Below are positions 52,603-63,662 of a stretch of DNA of 64,000 bases, one piece after another; the stretch's first letter is position 1, and each line of letters starts with the position of its first letter. This stretch comes from Magnaporthiopsis rhizophila (lineage: Eukaryota; Ascomycota; Sordariomycetes; Magnaporthales; Magnaporthaceae), in the NCBI GenBank assembly GCA_003049465.1, contig PYSS01000016.1, positions 371,102-435,101 of the forward strand, read 5' to 3'. The translations under genes were made by a program, and so were the position numbers. The notes under the pieces were generated by a model. It saw only the letters and a program-made list of their open reading frames with translations, was not told the DNA's origin and ran no database searches.

Positions 52603-53331
52603 TAACACGCGCGGATTTTTTTTTTCTTTTTTTTTCTTTTTTGTTACGGTTTGGCTGGATGAGCGCGGGAGGGAGACGGAACTCGGCGCAGCCCTATCGG
52701 AAATGGCCTTCGTCATCGGCCCATCCAATCGTGGCTCGACGGAGCCATCCTGACCATGGATGGGCCGGGGAAAACCAAACAAATGACATCAGCGAAGGAG
52801 ATGCAGCAACCACAGTGTACGGATAAAAGACAGGGCCTGGGTATAATGTAATGCATAGACCTAGGAGGGGTTAGATCTGTCTGGCCATGATTGCATTGAG
52901 AAACATTGCGAAGACGTCGAGTCGGGCAGAGTCGGGCAGTTTTGACGGTCATCCATGCGCCCAACAGCACCAGTCCCGGTCACAGTGTCCTTAATGTTCA
53001 TGCTCTTGGTTTCAGCACGTCAGCGCCCCAAGGGAATTCCTGGCCAGCCGCCACTGTCGAAGCTGGAGGAGCAGCCCGGCTTGGGTATAGCGACTATTTG
53101 TGTTGTATGCCCACTCCCGGACTTCCGAACGCCATCTATAGAGGCGGTGGCGGAGAAAGAAAAAAAAGAAAGGCCGATGCAAGTTCTTTTCCTGGCCCAT
53201 TCCAGGTGCCCAGCTCCCAGCTGGGGCAAGCCCTTTTGTGGGTGCACAAAGATTCATGGAAACGCTTCAATCACCTATCCGTGCGTATTTTCTGGCTCAT
53301 CGCGTATCGAACAAGAGAAACAGAGAGAAGG

Positions 53332-53369
<38 letters not shown>

Positions 53370-53378
53370 NNNNNNNNN

Positions 53379-53422
<44 letters not shown>

Positions 53423-55760
53423 GCCCAGAATCACGGCTGGCCTTCACAGCCGTTCTCTCCCTTGGCGACCCCGGCACCCCGGCCAAGTCAGGCATCAGCA
53501 CAGCGCACATCACATCCGTACCATGCATGACTGGGCGATTTGGATGGAGAAAGGTGCCTGCCCGGGGAACAGACAGCAAGGGGTTCGACGCGTGATATGG
53601 GATTGACAGCACAGCACGGCAGCGGGTCCAAAAAGAGGGTTGCCTCTTCGCTGGCAAGTTGGCGGAGCAGGAAGCGCTGCGTTTTCCTCTTCTCGGCTAA
53701 GTCGTTTCCAGGGGATGTCCAATGACGGACGCGTGCCGACCGACCGCCGGGAGGGAAACATGTTCGCAGCAGACGCGACGACGAAGCGAGCGAGCAAGGG
53801 CCAAAAAGGAAAAGAAAGCCAGGAAGGCAGGCAGGGGGGTGGTTGCCGACTGGCAAGCGAAGTGCTTGCGCTAGCCGGATGGATGGTGGGTGTGGACCGC
53901 GCTGGCAAGACCCCTGCGTCATGGGGAGAAAAAAGCAAGAAAGGAAAAAAAAGATCGCCATTCATTGGGATTTTCCTCGTCCGCCGCCTCCTTTTTTCGG
54001 GTCAATTTTAAATCACGGCCTTCGTTTGTCGTCGCTGCTTGTCGAGTCTCCAGCCAAGGGGATACGCCGGCGTCCGCCCGCCTTCATCGTTGATATTTTC
54101 CTCTTTCTTCTTCAAGACATCTCTGAACATCCCGCGTTTGACGACAACGGTCCTTGACAAATTTGCGCGTGGGGGGGATTGTGTCGAGTACAGTGTCTGT
54201 GCTACCATATCCTTTGCCTCTTCCAAGTCCAGCCCACACTGGAAGGAGTGTACATATGCGCAGGTAAGGGTAGATGGTATTTGCCTAGTCACTTTCTCCT
54301 CGGTCTTGAACCAGCCGCCGCGTCTCGCCGATGCCTGTCTGCCCGTGGTCTGGCGCCTGCTTCCTCGGCCGCCAACGAGAGTGTCTGTGATATCTCCAGG
54401 AACAGCGCACGTCGCACAGACCATTGAAATCACCATGGGCTTGGCGGAAATCGGTACCTGCCAGAGACGTCCTTACCCCTGTCTGCCCGGTGCTGTATAG
54501 CCGGCAGCACGGGTATTTCAGGTGTAACTAATCCTGGGTCCCCACCACGCCTTTTCCCGGGCGGCGGGTCCCATCCGCCACCGACAGAGAAGAGGAGAGG
54601 AAAAAAAAAAATCTTCAGCACCAGGGCCAGTCAGTTCAGGCACTGTTGGAGACGGGAACGAAAATAGTTGGCCGCTCCAGACATTTGATCAGAGTCGAAC
54701 ATCAATTGATTCGTCATCGGACGGAAGCCTGGGCCCTGATCTGACTTGTCTGTGCGGTTTCCATGTCGCCGTCGTCGTCTTCGCACCGTCGCATGTCAAA
54801 AGCCAAGGGGACCTTGCCCGGCCCCAACTGTAAATGCGCTGCAAGGAGGTTGCATCCGTCCTTGTGCGGGTGGATGGGGTGGGTGCAGGCGGCAGTTGCT
54901 AAATGGGTGGACAGGACGGACGACAGGTGAAGGGAAAAAGACGATGCGGGTGCGCGTTGGGCAGGCGCGACCAGCCGATAGAAACGTCGTAATTTGCGCC
55001 AGGCCCGCCTGGACATTTTTCGTACCTTATTTGCTCGCGCCGTTCCTCTCCGTCCCATGTCTCATATCCCACCCCAACGCTAGCCCCTGAAGACGGGCTA
55101 CCAGCTGAGGCTACCCTAAGGTCTTCATCATCGGTGTCGACAATCATATCTGCCCGTGGTTTTGGTCCGCTGCCTTTCTAATTACTATTACTATTTTTTC
55201 TTTAGGCCTTCTTCCTTCCTTCCTTCCGTCTATTTCCATCCTTTACTTCTCGTGTGTGTTTCGCCTCTCGTTTTTCTACGCCATCTACCTCGTCGTTTTC
55301 CTTCCCGCCACTCCCCCCCCGTTCGCTGTTTCCTGCTTTCCTTTCCCGTTTTATAATTTTCCCACCCCAGGGGTCCCTCCTCCACTCGTTCGATCGATAC
55401 CCCCTTGCGTGTTTCCATTGGACCCTTTCGAGCGACACACAGGCCCCGTCCAATTCTACAACGCTCGCACGTTCAGACCCGACGTTTTTCTTTCTCCACC
55501 CAACTGCAACAAGACCGAGTTTCCTTTTTCTCTCTCCTTGTGATCGCGCGGGCCCCCAGTCAATTTGATCCCATCGGCTGGCTTCGAGGTCTCAAACAGA
55601 CATTGATCCCGCACAGGCTTTGCGCAAAACACACAATATACACGGCTGCTGTTTTTTTTTTTCGAGCAGCTCTCAGAGCAGACACCGCGCTGCCGTCTCC
55701 TCGACGGATGCATGTGCCCTCGCCCCCGGCCTGCCCTCACATAGACCGCCTCGAGACACC
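52603..55760. other. Long intergenic region and MSB1 leader, with an assembly gap in poly(A)
   Basis: 3.2 kb without a supportable gene. An A homopolymer broken by 9 N lies at 53332-53420. From about 55150 to 55760 the plus strand is strongly pyrimidine-rich, as expected for the promoter and long 5' leader of the downstream MSB1 gene; small upstream reading frames are present. Confidence 0.6.
53332..53420. repeat. Poly(A) tract with a 9-N assembly gap
   Basis: 38 A (53332-53369), N at 53370-53378, then 42 A (53379-53420). Length unresolved. Confidence 0.95.
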
Positions 55761-58700
55761 ATGCCCAGCATATTTTCCCGCCTCAAGGGCAAGGATGGCC
55801 CCACGAAAACGAAGAACAAGAAGGGCGGCGGCCTCGACCACCTAAAAGACCAGGCACCTTCTAAGCCCCGATGGGAAGATGCCTTTACGCGCCTAACCGT
55901 CGAGCCAGAGGAGATCCAGGAGCTGGTCCGGCGCTGCACTTTCGAGCTCAAGGCTAGAGGTAATGCCCTCCCCAATGTCTATTCCCCCGCGCCCGCCCCC
56001 GCGCGCTCTTGTGAGGTCTGGGCTAACGGACGCGTTCTGTCATTCTCGGTTGCTTCTCCAGGTCTTGACCTTCCCTTTCTTCTCCTCCCGTTCCGTCCCA
56101 CGTCTGATCCTAGCGGCGTGCGGACGTTTATCCGCCACTTCTTCGACCCGAGCTCCAACCTGCGGGGTGAGATGCTGGCCCAGGAACTGCGCATGATCGA
56201 GCCAATGGTGCGTTTGCTTGTCTCGCAGTCCTACTTGTTTGTCAAGTCTCCAACTTCCAGCTAACACATAATGAAGGTTATATCTGGAGTTATCAAGTGG
56301 TGTTGGGCCAGATTGCCAGGCGGTTTGGTCGGCTGGGACGCCTATGACCTATTCAAGTCCGGAGAGCAAGGTCAGTAGAGCGCCGTACTACACATGCGTT
56401 TCACAATCACTGGCGCCAGAAGTGGTGGCTTTTGTGGCGCCTGCCGCTGACCGTTTTTGCCCTCCCTAGATTCCGGCATGGCCCGAGACTCGTTCAAAGC
56501 CTTCATTCCGCTGAGCATCGACAACGAAGCTCGTACCTCGATCGTATTCGATTTCTTCGACCTTCTTTCTGCCGTCGCTGCCCACGGCAAGGCCAACGGG
56601 TTCGGCGGCCGCAAGCTGTCGCGTATGGCCTCATGGTGGGCCTTTGAGCACAAGGATGTCGGCAATGGTTTCGATGGCAGCTACAAGGCGTGGCTCAGGG
56701 CTGCCGACGCGACCAGCCATCTCTTCTTTGCCTACCTCCGATCTCTGAGCCCCCAGCGCGTCCATGCCGGCATATCTGCGCTTCCCATTTCGCTGCAGAA
56801 GCTTGTGCAGGAGACCGAATACCCGCCGAACCGGCCATCACTCATGATGTCCTCGACTTACAAGGTCGTCATGATCGTCGAGACCGTTTCGCCCACGCCC
56901 TTTGCTCTTCTTCGCCGAGGCAATCATTTCCAATACCGTGACGAAGATCGCATGCTCCGCGAGTTTTCAGAGTACGAAGACCCGATCCAGGCCCTGACGG
57001 AGGAATGCCGCAGAGTTCTCAAGGCCGTCTCTGCGGCCAATCAGACCCAGGCTGTTTCCAGCTCCAAGCACTCGACCGGCCTGCGCGACGCGTCCTGGTC
57101 CAGATTCGAGGATATCGGCTTCACCGCAACGCTGGACGAGGATGATGAGGACGACGATGCCGGCGCCCACAGGCGCCAGGCGCCAGGCCTCAGGTCTACA
57201 CCAGCCTCGGGCACCGGTCTGGCCAGGCCTACCACTCCATCCTGGGCTGACTTTCTGTCGTCGGGCTTTGTTGACGATGGCCCAAACAGCCCCTCTAACC
57301 TTCTGCTACCCCCCGACAAGGTACTCCCGCCGATTGATACGGCGGTGCGCCAGCGCAGCGCGCAGTCTCACAGGCCCAGGCTCGAGACGGAGCGTCATCT
57401 GGAGCCCGGAGAGCTGGCAAGTATATCCCGTTTCGAGCTGGACGATTCGTTCTGGTGGGTCTGGATGACCAGCTTGGCTCCCGAGGAGACTCCAGAACGC
57501 AAGTCATCGTTCGGTCGCTGCGCCGTGATCGAGACGTCGCTGCGCAGCGGACGTTGGTTGGTGATGGAGGAAATGGTCAAAGGTGCTGCGCCCGAGCCTG
57601 ACGCAGGCGCGTACATTGCCGAAAAGAAGGGCTTCTTCAGCTGGACTCGCCGGAACAAGACCGGCCTCTCTCGGAGCAAGTCGACCGGAAAACATGCGCT
57701 GGCCAAGGGAGACGTTCATGGCTCGGCGGCAGCGCTGGGTGTCAGCAAGACGAGCATCGGTCCAGACCAGCAGGCCAAAATCCATGCCGCGGCGCAGCAG
57801 CTGCAGGCCAAGCAGCTCCAAGAGAGGCAGACGGCGGGCATGGGCTCGCCCACCCGTCGGGGCCGGACCGACGCTGAACTGATGGCGGAGAAGACCAACA
57901 GCGTCCTGACGATGCAGCCTGTCATTATGAGCGAGGCGTCGCCTGCGATGAAGTGGGCGAATAAATACGACAAGGACGCCATTAGGGAGGCGTACCTTGC
58001 CAACAACAACGCCGGACGCGGCTCGTCACAGGCCAACCTGCACGCCAACGGCCACAGCGCTGCTAGCGAGTATGGCAGAGACGAGCGTCCTGCGCCTCCC
58101 AGCAAATCCCCCTCCCTCATTCCCCAGTCCCCTTCCTCGGCTGTCCCCCACTCGCCTCTGCTTAGGAGGGAGGATGACAGGGCATCCCACGGACGCGCAT
58201 CTCCCATGCTGCCCGCGAAGGAGGAGCACCAGAGCGTTGAGCTGGCACGGAATACCACCATGTCCCCTGAGCCTGACTTGAGCCCTGATAGCAAGAAGCA
58301 TCAAAAGAAGCTTCACAAGGACAAAGATAAGGCCGCGTCAGGGGGCTTCAGGAAGCTGTTTGGCCGCAAGAACAGGCAATCTAAGCTACCTGAACACGCC
58401 GCGGCTGACCTCAACGGCATGCTGGCTCACGGTAACCACAAGAACAGCGTGGAAGTCCCGGGCTCACCGGAGTGGGCTACGTCACCCGAACCTCCGGTCT
58501 CACGTGCCGAGGTGGCGGTGTCGGCGATGGAGCAGGACGAGGAGGAACGCACCCCTCGCGCCCACACCCCGTCCACTCCCACTCGACCCCCCTTTGCCAA
58601 GCCCCCGCCAGCTCGCCAAGAGCCCGAGGCCCCCTACGAGCCATCCGTGGACTCGCGTGTCGACACGCACGAGGCCCAGGAGGCTCGGGACGAGTTCTCG

Positions 58701-59175
58701 CGGTTCGACCAGGGTCCGCTGGATCAGCCAGCCTTTATTCCCGACTCGGACTCGGACGACGATGACGCGACGCCGCCGCCTATCGCTCGGGAAGCGCCTC
58801 GTGCTGCCGAGGCCCCTGCTCGCCGTGGCCCCAAAGCTCCGATTTCTCCCGTGACTCCTCCTGTGCCCCCGGCGCTGGACCGATGGGCGCAGATCCGCAA
58901 GAACGCCGCCGACCGTGCCGCTAAGCGCCAGAGCGAGGATCAGAGCCAGGGTGGCTTCAAGACCACGGACGGTGATGGTGACACCAGCGGAGAGGAGAGT
59001 AAGTTCAGGCCGACTGCGCCCCATAATGACAATCTCTTACTAACATTTCTTGCCGCTAGCCATCGAATCTCGCGTTGCCCGTATCAAGGCGAGAGTTGCC
59101 GAACTGACGGGCAACATGGAGAACACTCATGGCCCTGGCGCAGGTCCTCGGGTTCCCCAACCCGTCCGGCGCTAA
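55761..59175 (+). CDS. MSB1: Msb1/Mug8-domain morphogenesis protein
   Basis: Five exons, 55761-55959, 56062-56207, 56277-56370, 56470-58998 and 59060-59175 (introns 102, 69, 99 and 61 nt), 1027 residues. The N-terminal 400 residues form the conserved Msb1/Mug8 domain: PSIFSRLKGKDG opening, WEDAFTRLTVEPEEIQELV, FIRHFFDPS, SGVIKWCWARLPGG, then KLSRMASWWAF and FAYLRSLSP. Yeast Msb1 works with Rho1, Pkc1 and Cdc42 in bud growth and polarity; this domain resembles RhoGAP folds without clear catalytic residues. The rest is disordered, Ser/Pro-rich and charged, with acidic patches (DEDDEDDDAG, DSDSDDDDAT), and ends in a short helix (IESRVARIKARVAELTGNM). The last small exon is joined through a GTAAGT donor. 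It probably acts at the growing hyphal tip. Confidence 0.9.
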
Positions 59176-59416
59176 GCTCCTGAGCAATGCCACACTGAAC
59201 CACACACACCACTATCTCGATTCATGCCCCTCGTTTTTCACTATCAGCTCCTCTTATGACGCACATTTTTTTTTCCTTACAGATAAACCGCGTATTCACT
59301 TGCCGTCCGCCTCGCCATATTTTCCTGTTGTCAAGGCGCCCAATATTCAGTGCGCACATCAAGCAATATCTCGTCGCATCTTCTCGTCTAATTTTTATTT
59401 CCTTGGTCCTGCCCGC

Positions 59417-59447
<31 letters not shown>

Positions 59448-60457
59448 CTTCTCTCCTGGAGCGATTATCTTTTTCCTTTGTTCGATCTCTTTTCAATACC
59501 CGCGCGCAAGCACAAAATACCCAACCAACCAATCAACCAAACCAGCATATCTCCTAATCGGAGGGACCATGGTCCGGCAGATAGGACTCTAGAATCTGAG
59601 TTTTTCTGGCGGCCCGTATACCTACATACCTACCTCTCTTACCTCTATCGTCTTCTCTAATCGTCTTGGAAAACACGTGGTTGACGGCGGCGGGCAAGCT
59701 TGTCGTGCTGCGAAGCCGGGCCACGGGCCAAAGCCCTCTTGGGGGCTTTTCCAGTATTGCTTTTCCTGGTAACGGCCTGCAGTTGAGCCGACGTCGCGGC
59801 CTGGTGGATAAAACGTGCTTGGGCTTTTGTGTGTCATTTTTTTGGTTCGAATAGATGGTGATTTGGAGAGGAGCCAGCGCTGCCTACCTGCCTACCTAAG
59901 TTACATACAGCCACTTCTTTTTCTTTGCGATATTTAGCCTGCCGACTAGCCCAAGTAAAGCTCGGATTTCGCTTCTAACAGTCTGTGTGCATGATGCCCC
60001 TGATTAGGCATGCTGAAAACTGCTTGTCAAAATAGCCGACCCTGACCCAAATTTGGACCTCCGACACATCAATTCAATGACCACAGACCCTTTGGAGGCG
60101 TACCATAGGCCACCGCTTCATCACGACCGCGCGTTTCTTTAGTTGGGTCACGATGAGCGCTAGTGCGGCACATTGACCAATCTCGTATTGCAAGGCAATA
60201 AAACAGACGGAAAAGAGGCACAAAAGAAATAAAAGTCATCGCTGGTGACGCGGGATATACGCTATAGTACATGATGCAAAGCCTAGAAGTAAATAGGGCC
60301 GCCAACACCTTTTGCAGATGCAACAAACATTTCGTCCCTCCTACCATCACGGGCGCCAAATGGTGTAGTTTGGCTGTCGAACCGTGGATCCACGTCTACT
60401 CCTCCACCCATCTATATATTTTAGAGTACAACCCTCGAAGCCAGTCGTCAGGAAAGT
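59176..60457. other. Convergent 3' region of MSB1 and the zinc transporter
   Basis: 1.3 kb of AT-rich 3' UTR-like DNA with a 20-nt T run at 59426-59445. No gene supported. Confidence 0.6.
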
Positions 60458-62173
60458 CTAGTGACTATGGCCACCACCACCACCACCGCCAGCCTGCGGA
60501 TTGTGCGAGTGGCTGCTGCCCGGTGGCGATTTTGGCGCGTCGGGACAGCAGCCCTGACCGACGCAGTCGTCGACGCACTCGAGGAGGCATATGGAGCCGG
60601 GCCCGCCGGTGCCGCAGGCGGTGGCGGCCTCTGAGGCGACGTCGCCCTGATGCTGCTGTTGCTGCCGCTGTTGGTTGTGTTGGTGGCGGTGGCCGTCATC
60701 GCGGTGGGCGTGGTCGCGGTCGAGGCAGAACTCGGGTTGGATGGTGGCGCTGTGGATGCCGTAGGCGTGCAGGCAGCTGCGGGCGCGCATGGCCAGCTTC
60801 ATGTACTTCTCGCCGTTCTCCTCCGATATGGGGAAGGCGACCTGGATGTGCATCGAGGCGACCAGCTTGGTGTCGGACAGCTGCCAGATGTGCACGTGGT
60901 GGCAGCTGACGACGCCCGGCAGGTCTTGGATGTCGGCCTTGATGTCGGGGATGCTCAGGTGGTCCGGCGTGGCCTGCAGCAATATCTTGGCCGTGGCGAG
61001 CGTGAGTGGGACGCAGGACCGCAGGATGATGAGCGTGATGAAGAGGGAGACGGCCGGGTCCGCGTAGAAGCGCCCCTCCCACGATGTCTTCCAGATGACG
61101 AGCGCCGTGATGATGACGCCGACGTTGCCGAGGGCGTCTCCGATGACGTGCAGAATCATGCCGTGCATGCCCATGTCTGCGTGATTGTGACTGTGGCCGT
61201 GCCCGCCTCGGGACTCCATGGGCTTGTTGTGGTTGTGGCCTGCGTGATCGCACGAGTCTCGACGGGGCCGTCGAGCACCCAGAGTGAGGCTACCAGAGCC
61301 GTCCTTAGGCGCTATGCTAATGGGTGCGGTTGCCGAAGCTCCAGGTACGATAAGGGGCGTCGTCTCGGTGGGCAGACGGTCACCGTCCCGGCTGGGGCTG
61401 GGATCGCGGCTTCGGTCGCTGGCCGACTCCTCGTCGGCCTGGTTCTGCGGACGGCTTGCGGCGATGATCTCCTGGCGGAAGCTGGCGGGGTGGATCGAGA
61501 GGTCGTCAATGTTAGTGAAGCGACTGTGGCGGATGCTGCTGCCGCGACGCCTGTGCTGGCTCTTGGACAGCGCAGACGCCCCGCTGCCGCACCTCTCTCG
61601 AGTCTCGCCGTTGCTGAAGCTGATGTAGCGCGCGACGCCTTCCTCGGCGTCCCGGGCGGCGTCGCAGCCGTGCGAATGCGAATCCGCTTCGTCGGAGTGG
61701 GCGTGGCCGTGGTCGTGACCGTTGCCATGATCGTGCTCGTGATCGTGGTCGCCGCCGCCGTGTCCGTGGCTGTGGCCTCCGAGGACAAAGAAGCCGACGA
61801 GGTTGGAGGTAAGGCCCAGGGAGCCGACAACCAGAATCAGGAACGGGTTCTGGATCACGGGAGGGTCGAGGAAGCGGGTCAGGGCCTCGAGGATGATGGA
61901 GACGCAGAGGGCGATCAGGAAGACGGCGTTGAAGAAGGCGCCCAAGATCTCGGCGCGCAGCCAGCCGTACGAGAACTTGTCGGTGGATTTGTTCTGCGAC
62001 ACCCTTACGGCCCAGAGGCCAATGACGAGCGAGATGACGTCGTTGAGCATGTGGAAGGCGTCGGCCATCAGGGCCAGCGACCCGACGTAGATTCCGCTGC
62101 CGAGCTCGAGGAAGAAGAATGCCAGGTCGATGGCCAGCATAATGCTGATGCGCGTCGCCTTGGACCACGCCAT
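60458..62173 (-). CDS. ZRC1: Zrc1/Cot1-type zinc transporter (cation diffusion facilitator)
   Basis: Single exon, 571 residues; start MAWSKATRIS at 62173, the usual fungal opening, although the frame continues upstream. Six membrane segments are visible. The intramembrane zinc site is formed by HxxxD in TM2 (H41 and D45, within ADAFHMLNDV) and HVIGD in TM5. A histidine-rich cytosolic loop between TM4 and TM5 (HSHGHGGGDHDHEHDHGNGH) probably gathers zinc, followed by a Ser/Arg-rich stretch. The C-terminal domain includes CHHVHIWQLSDTKLVASMHI, as in CDF dimers. Zrc1/Cot1 sit in the vacuolar membrane and exchange Zn2+ or Co2+ for protons, giving metal tolerance. The tail carries a cysteine cluster (CLLECVDDCVGQGCC) and a final His/Gly stretch, extra metal-binding candidates. 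All key residues are present. Confidence 0.93.
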   Translation of the reverse strand: MAWSKATRISIMLAIDLAFFFLELGSGIYVGSLALMADAFHMLNDVISLVIGLWAVRVSQNKSTDKFSYGWLRAEILGAFFNAVFLIALCVSIILEALTRFLDPPVIQNPFLILVVGSLGLTSNLVGFFVLGGHSHGHGGGDHDHEHDHGNGHDHGHAHSDEADSHSHGCDAARDAEEGVARYISFSNGETRERCGSGASALSKSQHRRRGSSIRHSRFTNIDDLSIHPASFRQEIIAASRPQNQADEESASDRSRDPSPSRDGDRLPTETTPLIVPGASATAPISIAPKDGSGSLTLGARRPRRDSCDHAGHNHNKPMESRGGHGHSHNHADMGMHGMILHVIGDALGNVGVIITALVIWKTSWEGRFYADPAVSLFITLIILRSCVPLTLATAKILLQATPDHLSIPDIKADIQDLPGVVSCHHVHIWQLSDTKLVASMHIQVAFPISEENGEKYMKLAMRARSCLHAYGIHSATIQPEFCLDRDHAHRDDGHRHQHNQQRQQQQHQGDVASEAATACGTGGPGSICLLECVDDCVGQGCCPDAPKSPPGSSHSHNPQAGGGGGGGHSH

Positions 62174-63662
62174 GATGTCAAGCTTGTGACGGATCCTGCC
62201 GTTCTGGAGCTGCAACAGCGAGATAAGGAGCGGAAAGAGAGGATGCGTTCAGACGACGCAAGAGGATGGACTCGAGGCTCGCCGATGGAATAGGCACGCC
62301 GTCGGTGGTGGATGATCGGGCGATCTTTTTGCAGGCGCGGCGACGCGATTCCACAGCGATTCCACAGGGGCCGGCGTGGCGTTCTGGTGGATGCTTTATA
62401 ATAAATTACCGGGGGGAAATCGGGGACATTGTTCGATTGCGCTGCGGCTTTCTCCCCTGGCGTTGGTGGGCAGGATTTGCCGAACAGCGACCGGAGAATC
62501 TGACAGGAAAGGAGAAAGAAGAGAAAAAGTAAAAAAAAAAAAAAAAAAAAAAAAGCTTGATCGCCACCGTCCGCGAGTCGTCCCGAGCAAGCTCTGGCCC
62601 AAAATCCGGCGTTGGGGCATGGAATGTTTTAGCTGGCCAGGGACAGACGGGGACTGTCGTCATGGGAGGCTTTGGAAATGCATGGAGGCCAATTTCTGGG
62701 GGTTATGTCAGCAGGAATCTCCGACCGCGGCATAAAGTCTGCTGTTCCCGCAACGCTAATTTAAACCCCAGACCTGCGGCATCCCTGATGATGGGCACCG
62801 GAAAAAGAAAAAAAATTATCTCGGATTACCTAGGGACGCTAACCTCTCTGTAGGGCCCCGCAGCCAGCCAGTCAGTCATGAACTTGGGTGTCTCGACGGC
62901 CTCATAAAACGCGCACGTTGGTGCCTGCGGGTCACCTGCGGGCGGCTCGTCAGAAATCTCCAGCCCGTACAACCAACCACCACTGCTGCTGTTGCACAAG
63001 AGCGAATTTGCGCAGACATCCACCACATGCTCCATGCCGTGGTCCTGAGGTCAGCTGAATGGGTGTCTTGGTCTTGCCAGTTCCACCCCGGTTGTTGGCG
63101 AGACGGCCCGCCGAGCCACCCTGGAGCAACGTCCAAGCCAGGGACGCCTGGCTCGCGGTCATACCACCCACACCCAAGACCCCAGCAGACCGGCAATGCG
63201 GCAACGCCTGTCATCGAGATCACACTTCGCACCAACGGCCGACGTGTTGGTTGCGACCTGATGCCGCCGCCCCATGCCGCCGCGGTGGTCGGTCCGCCCT
63301 CACCGATGTGGCTGTTTCTGCCGGCCGTCGCATCTCCCGGAGCGTCGGACCCCTACGCCCCTACTCTTGATGATCTGTCTCCACAACGCATTGGCTCCAA
63401 GGGGGCTTCTTAGACGCACATCCTCGGCTGCTCTCCGCTAGCCGGTTCCAACGCTATAGATAATGCGTATCCCGACATTGGCCCGTTCCTCGGCCAGATG
63501 ATATCTGGCATGACTGGCGTATATGATAGCTCTAGATCCTCCAATGTCCGATATCCTCTTCTCTGTAACTCAACCACGGCCCCTTCGATCTTGCTGTAGA
63601 TTGTCTATTCTCCCACTCATGCTTCCGTGCGCTTCAACTGCACCACTCCTTACACATCGAGG
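62174..63662. other. Intergenic: zinc-transporter promoter and right-hand flank
   Basis: 1.5 kb with a 24-nt A run at 62531-62554, poly(dT) on the coding strand upstream of the transporter. Frames between 62826 and 63413 have no family resemblance. Confidence 0.55.

Noticed and set aside
60650..62293. 547-codon plus-strand frame opposite the zinc transporter
   Set aside because: Composition is Val/Ala/Asp/Gly-heavy with no domain, and it is fully antisense to a conserved gene; a codon-bias shadow of GC-rich third positions.
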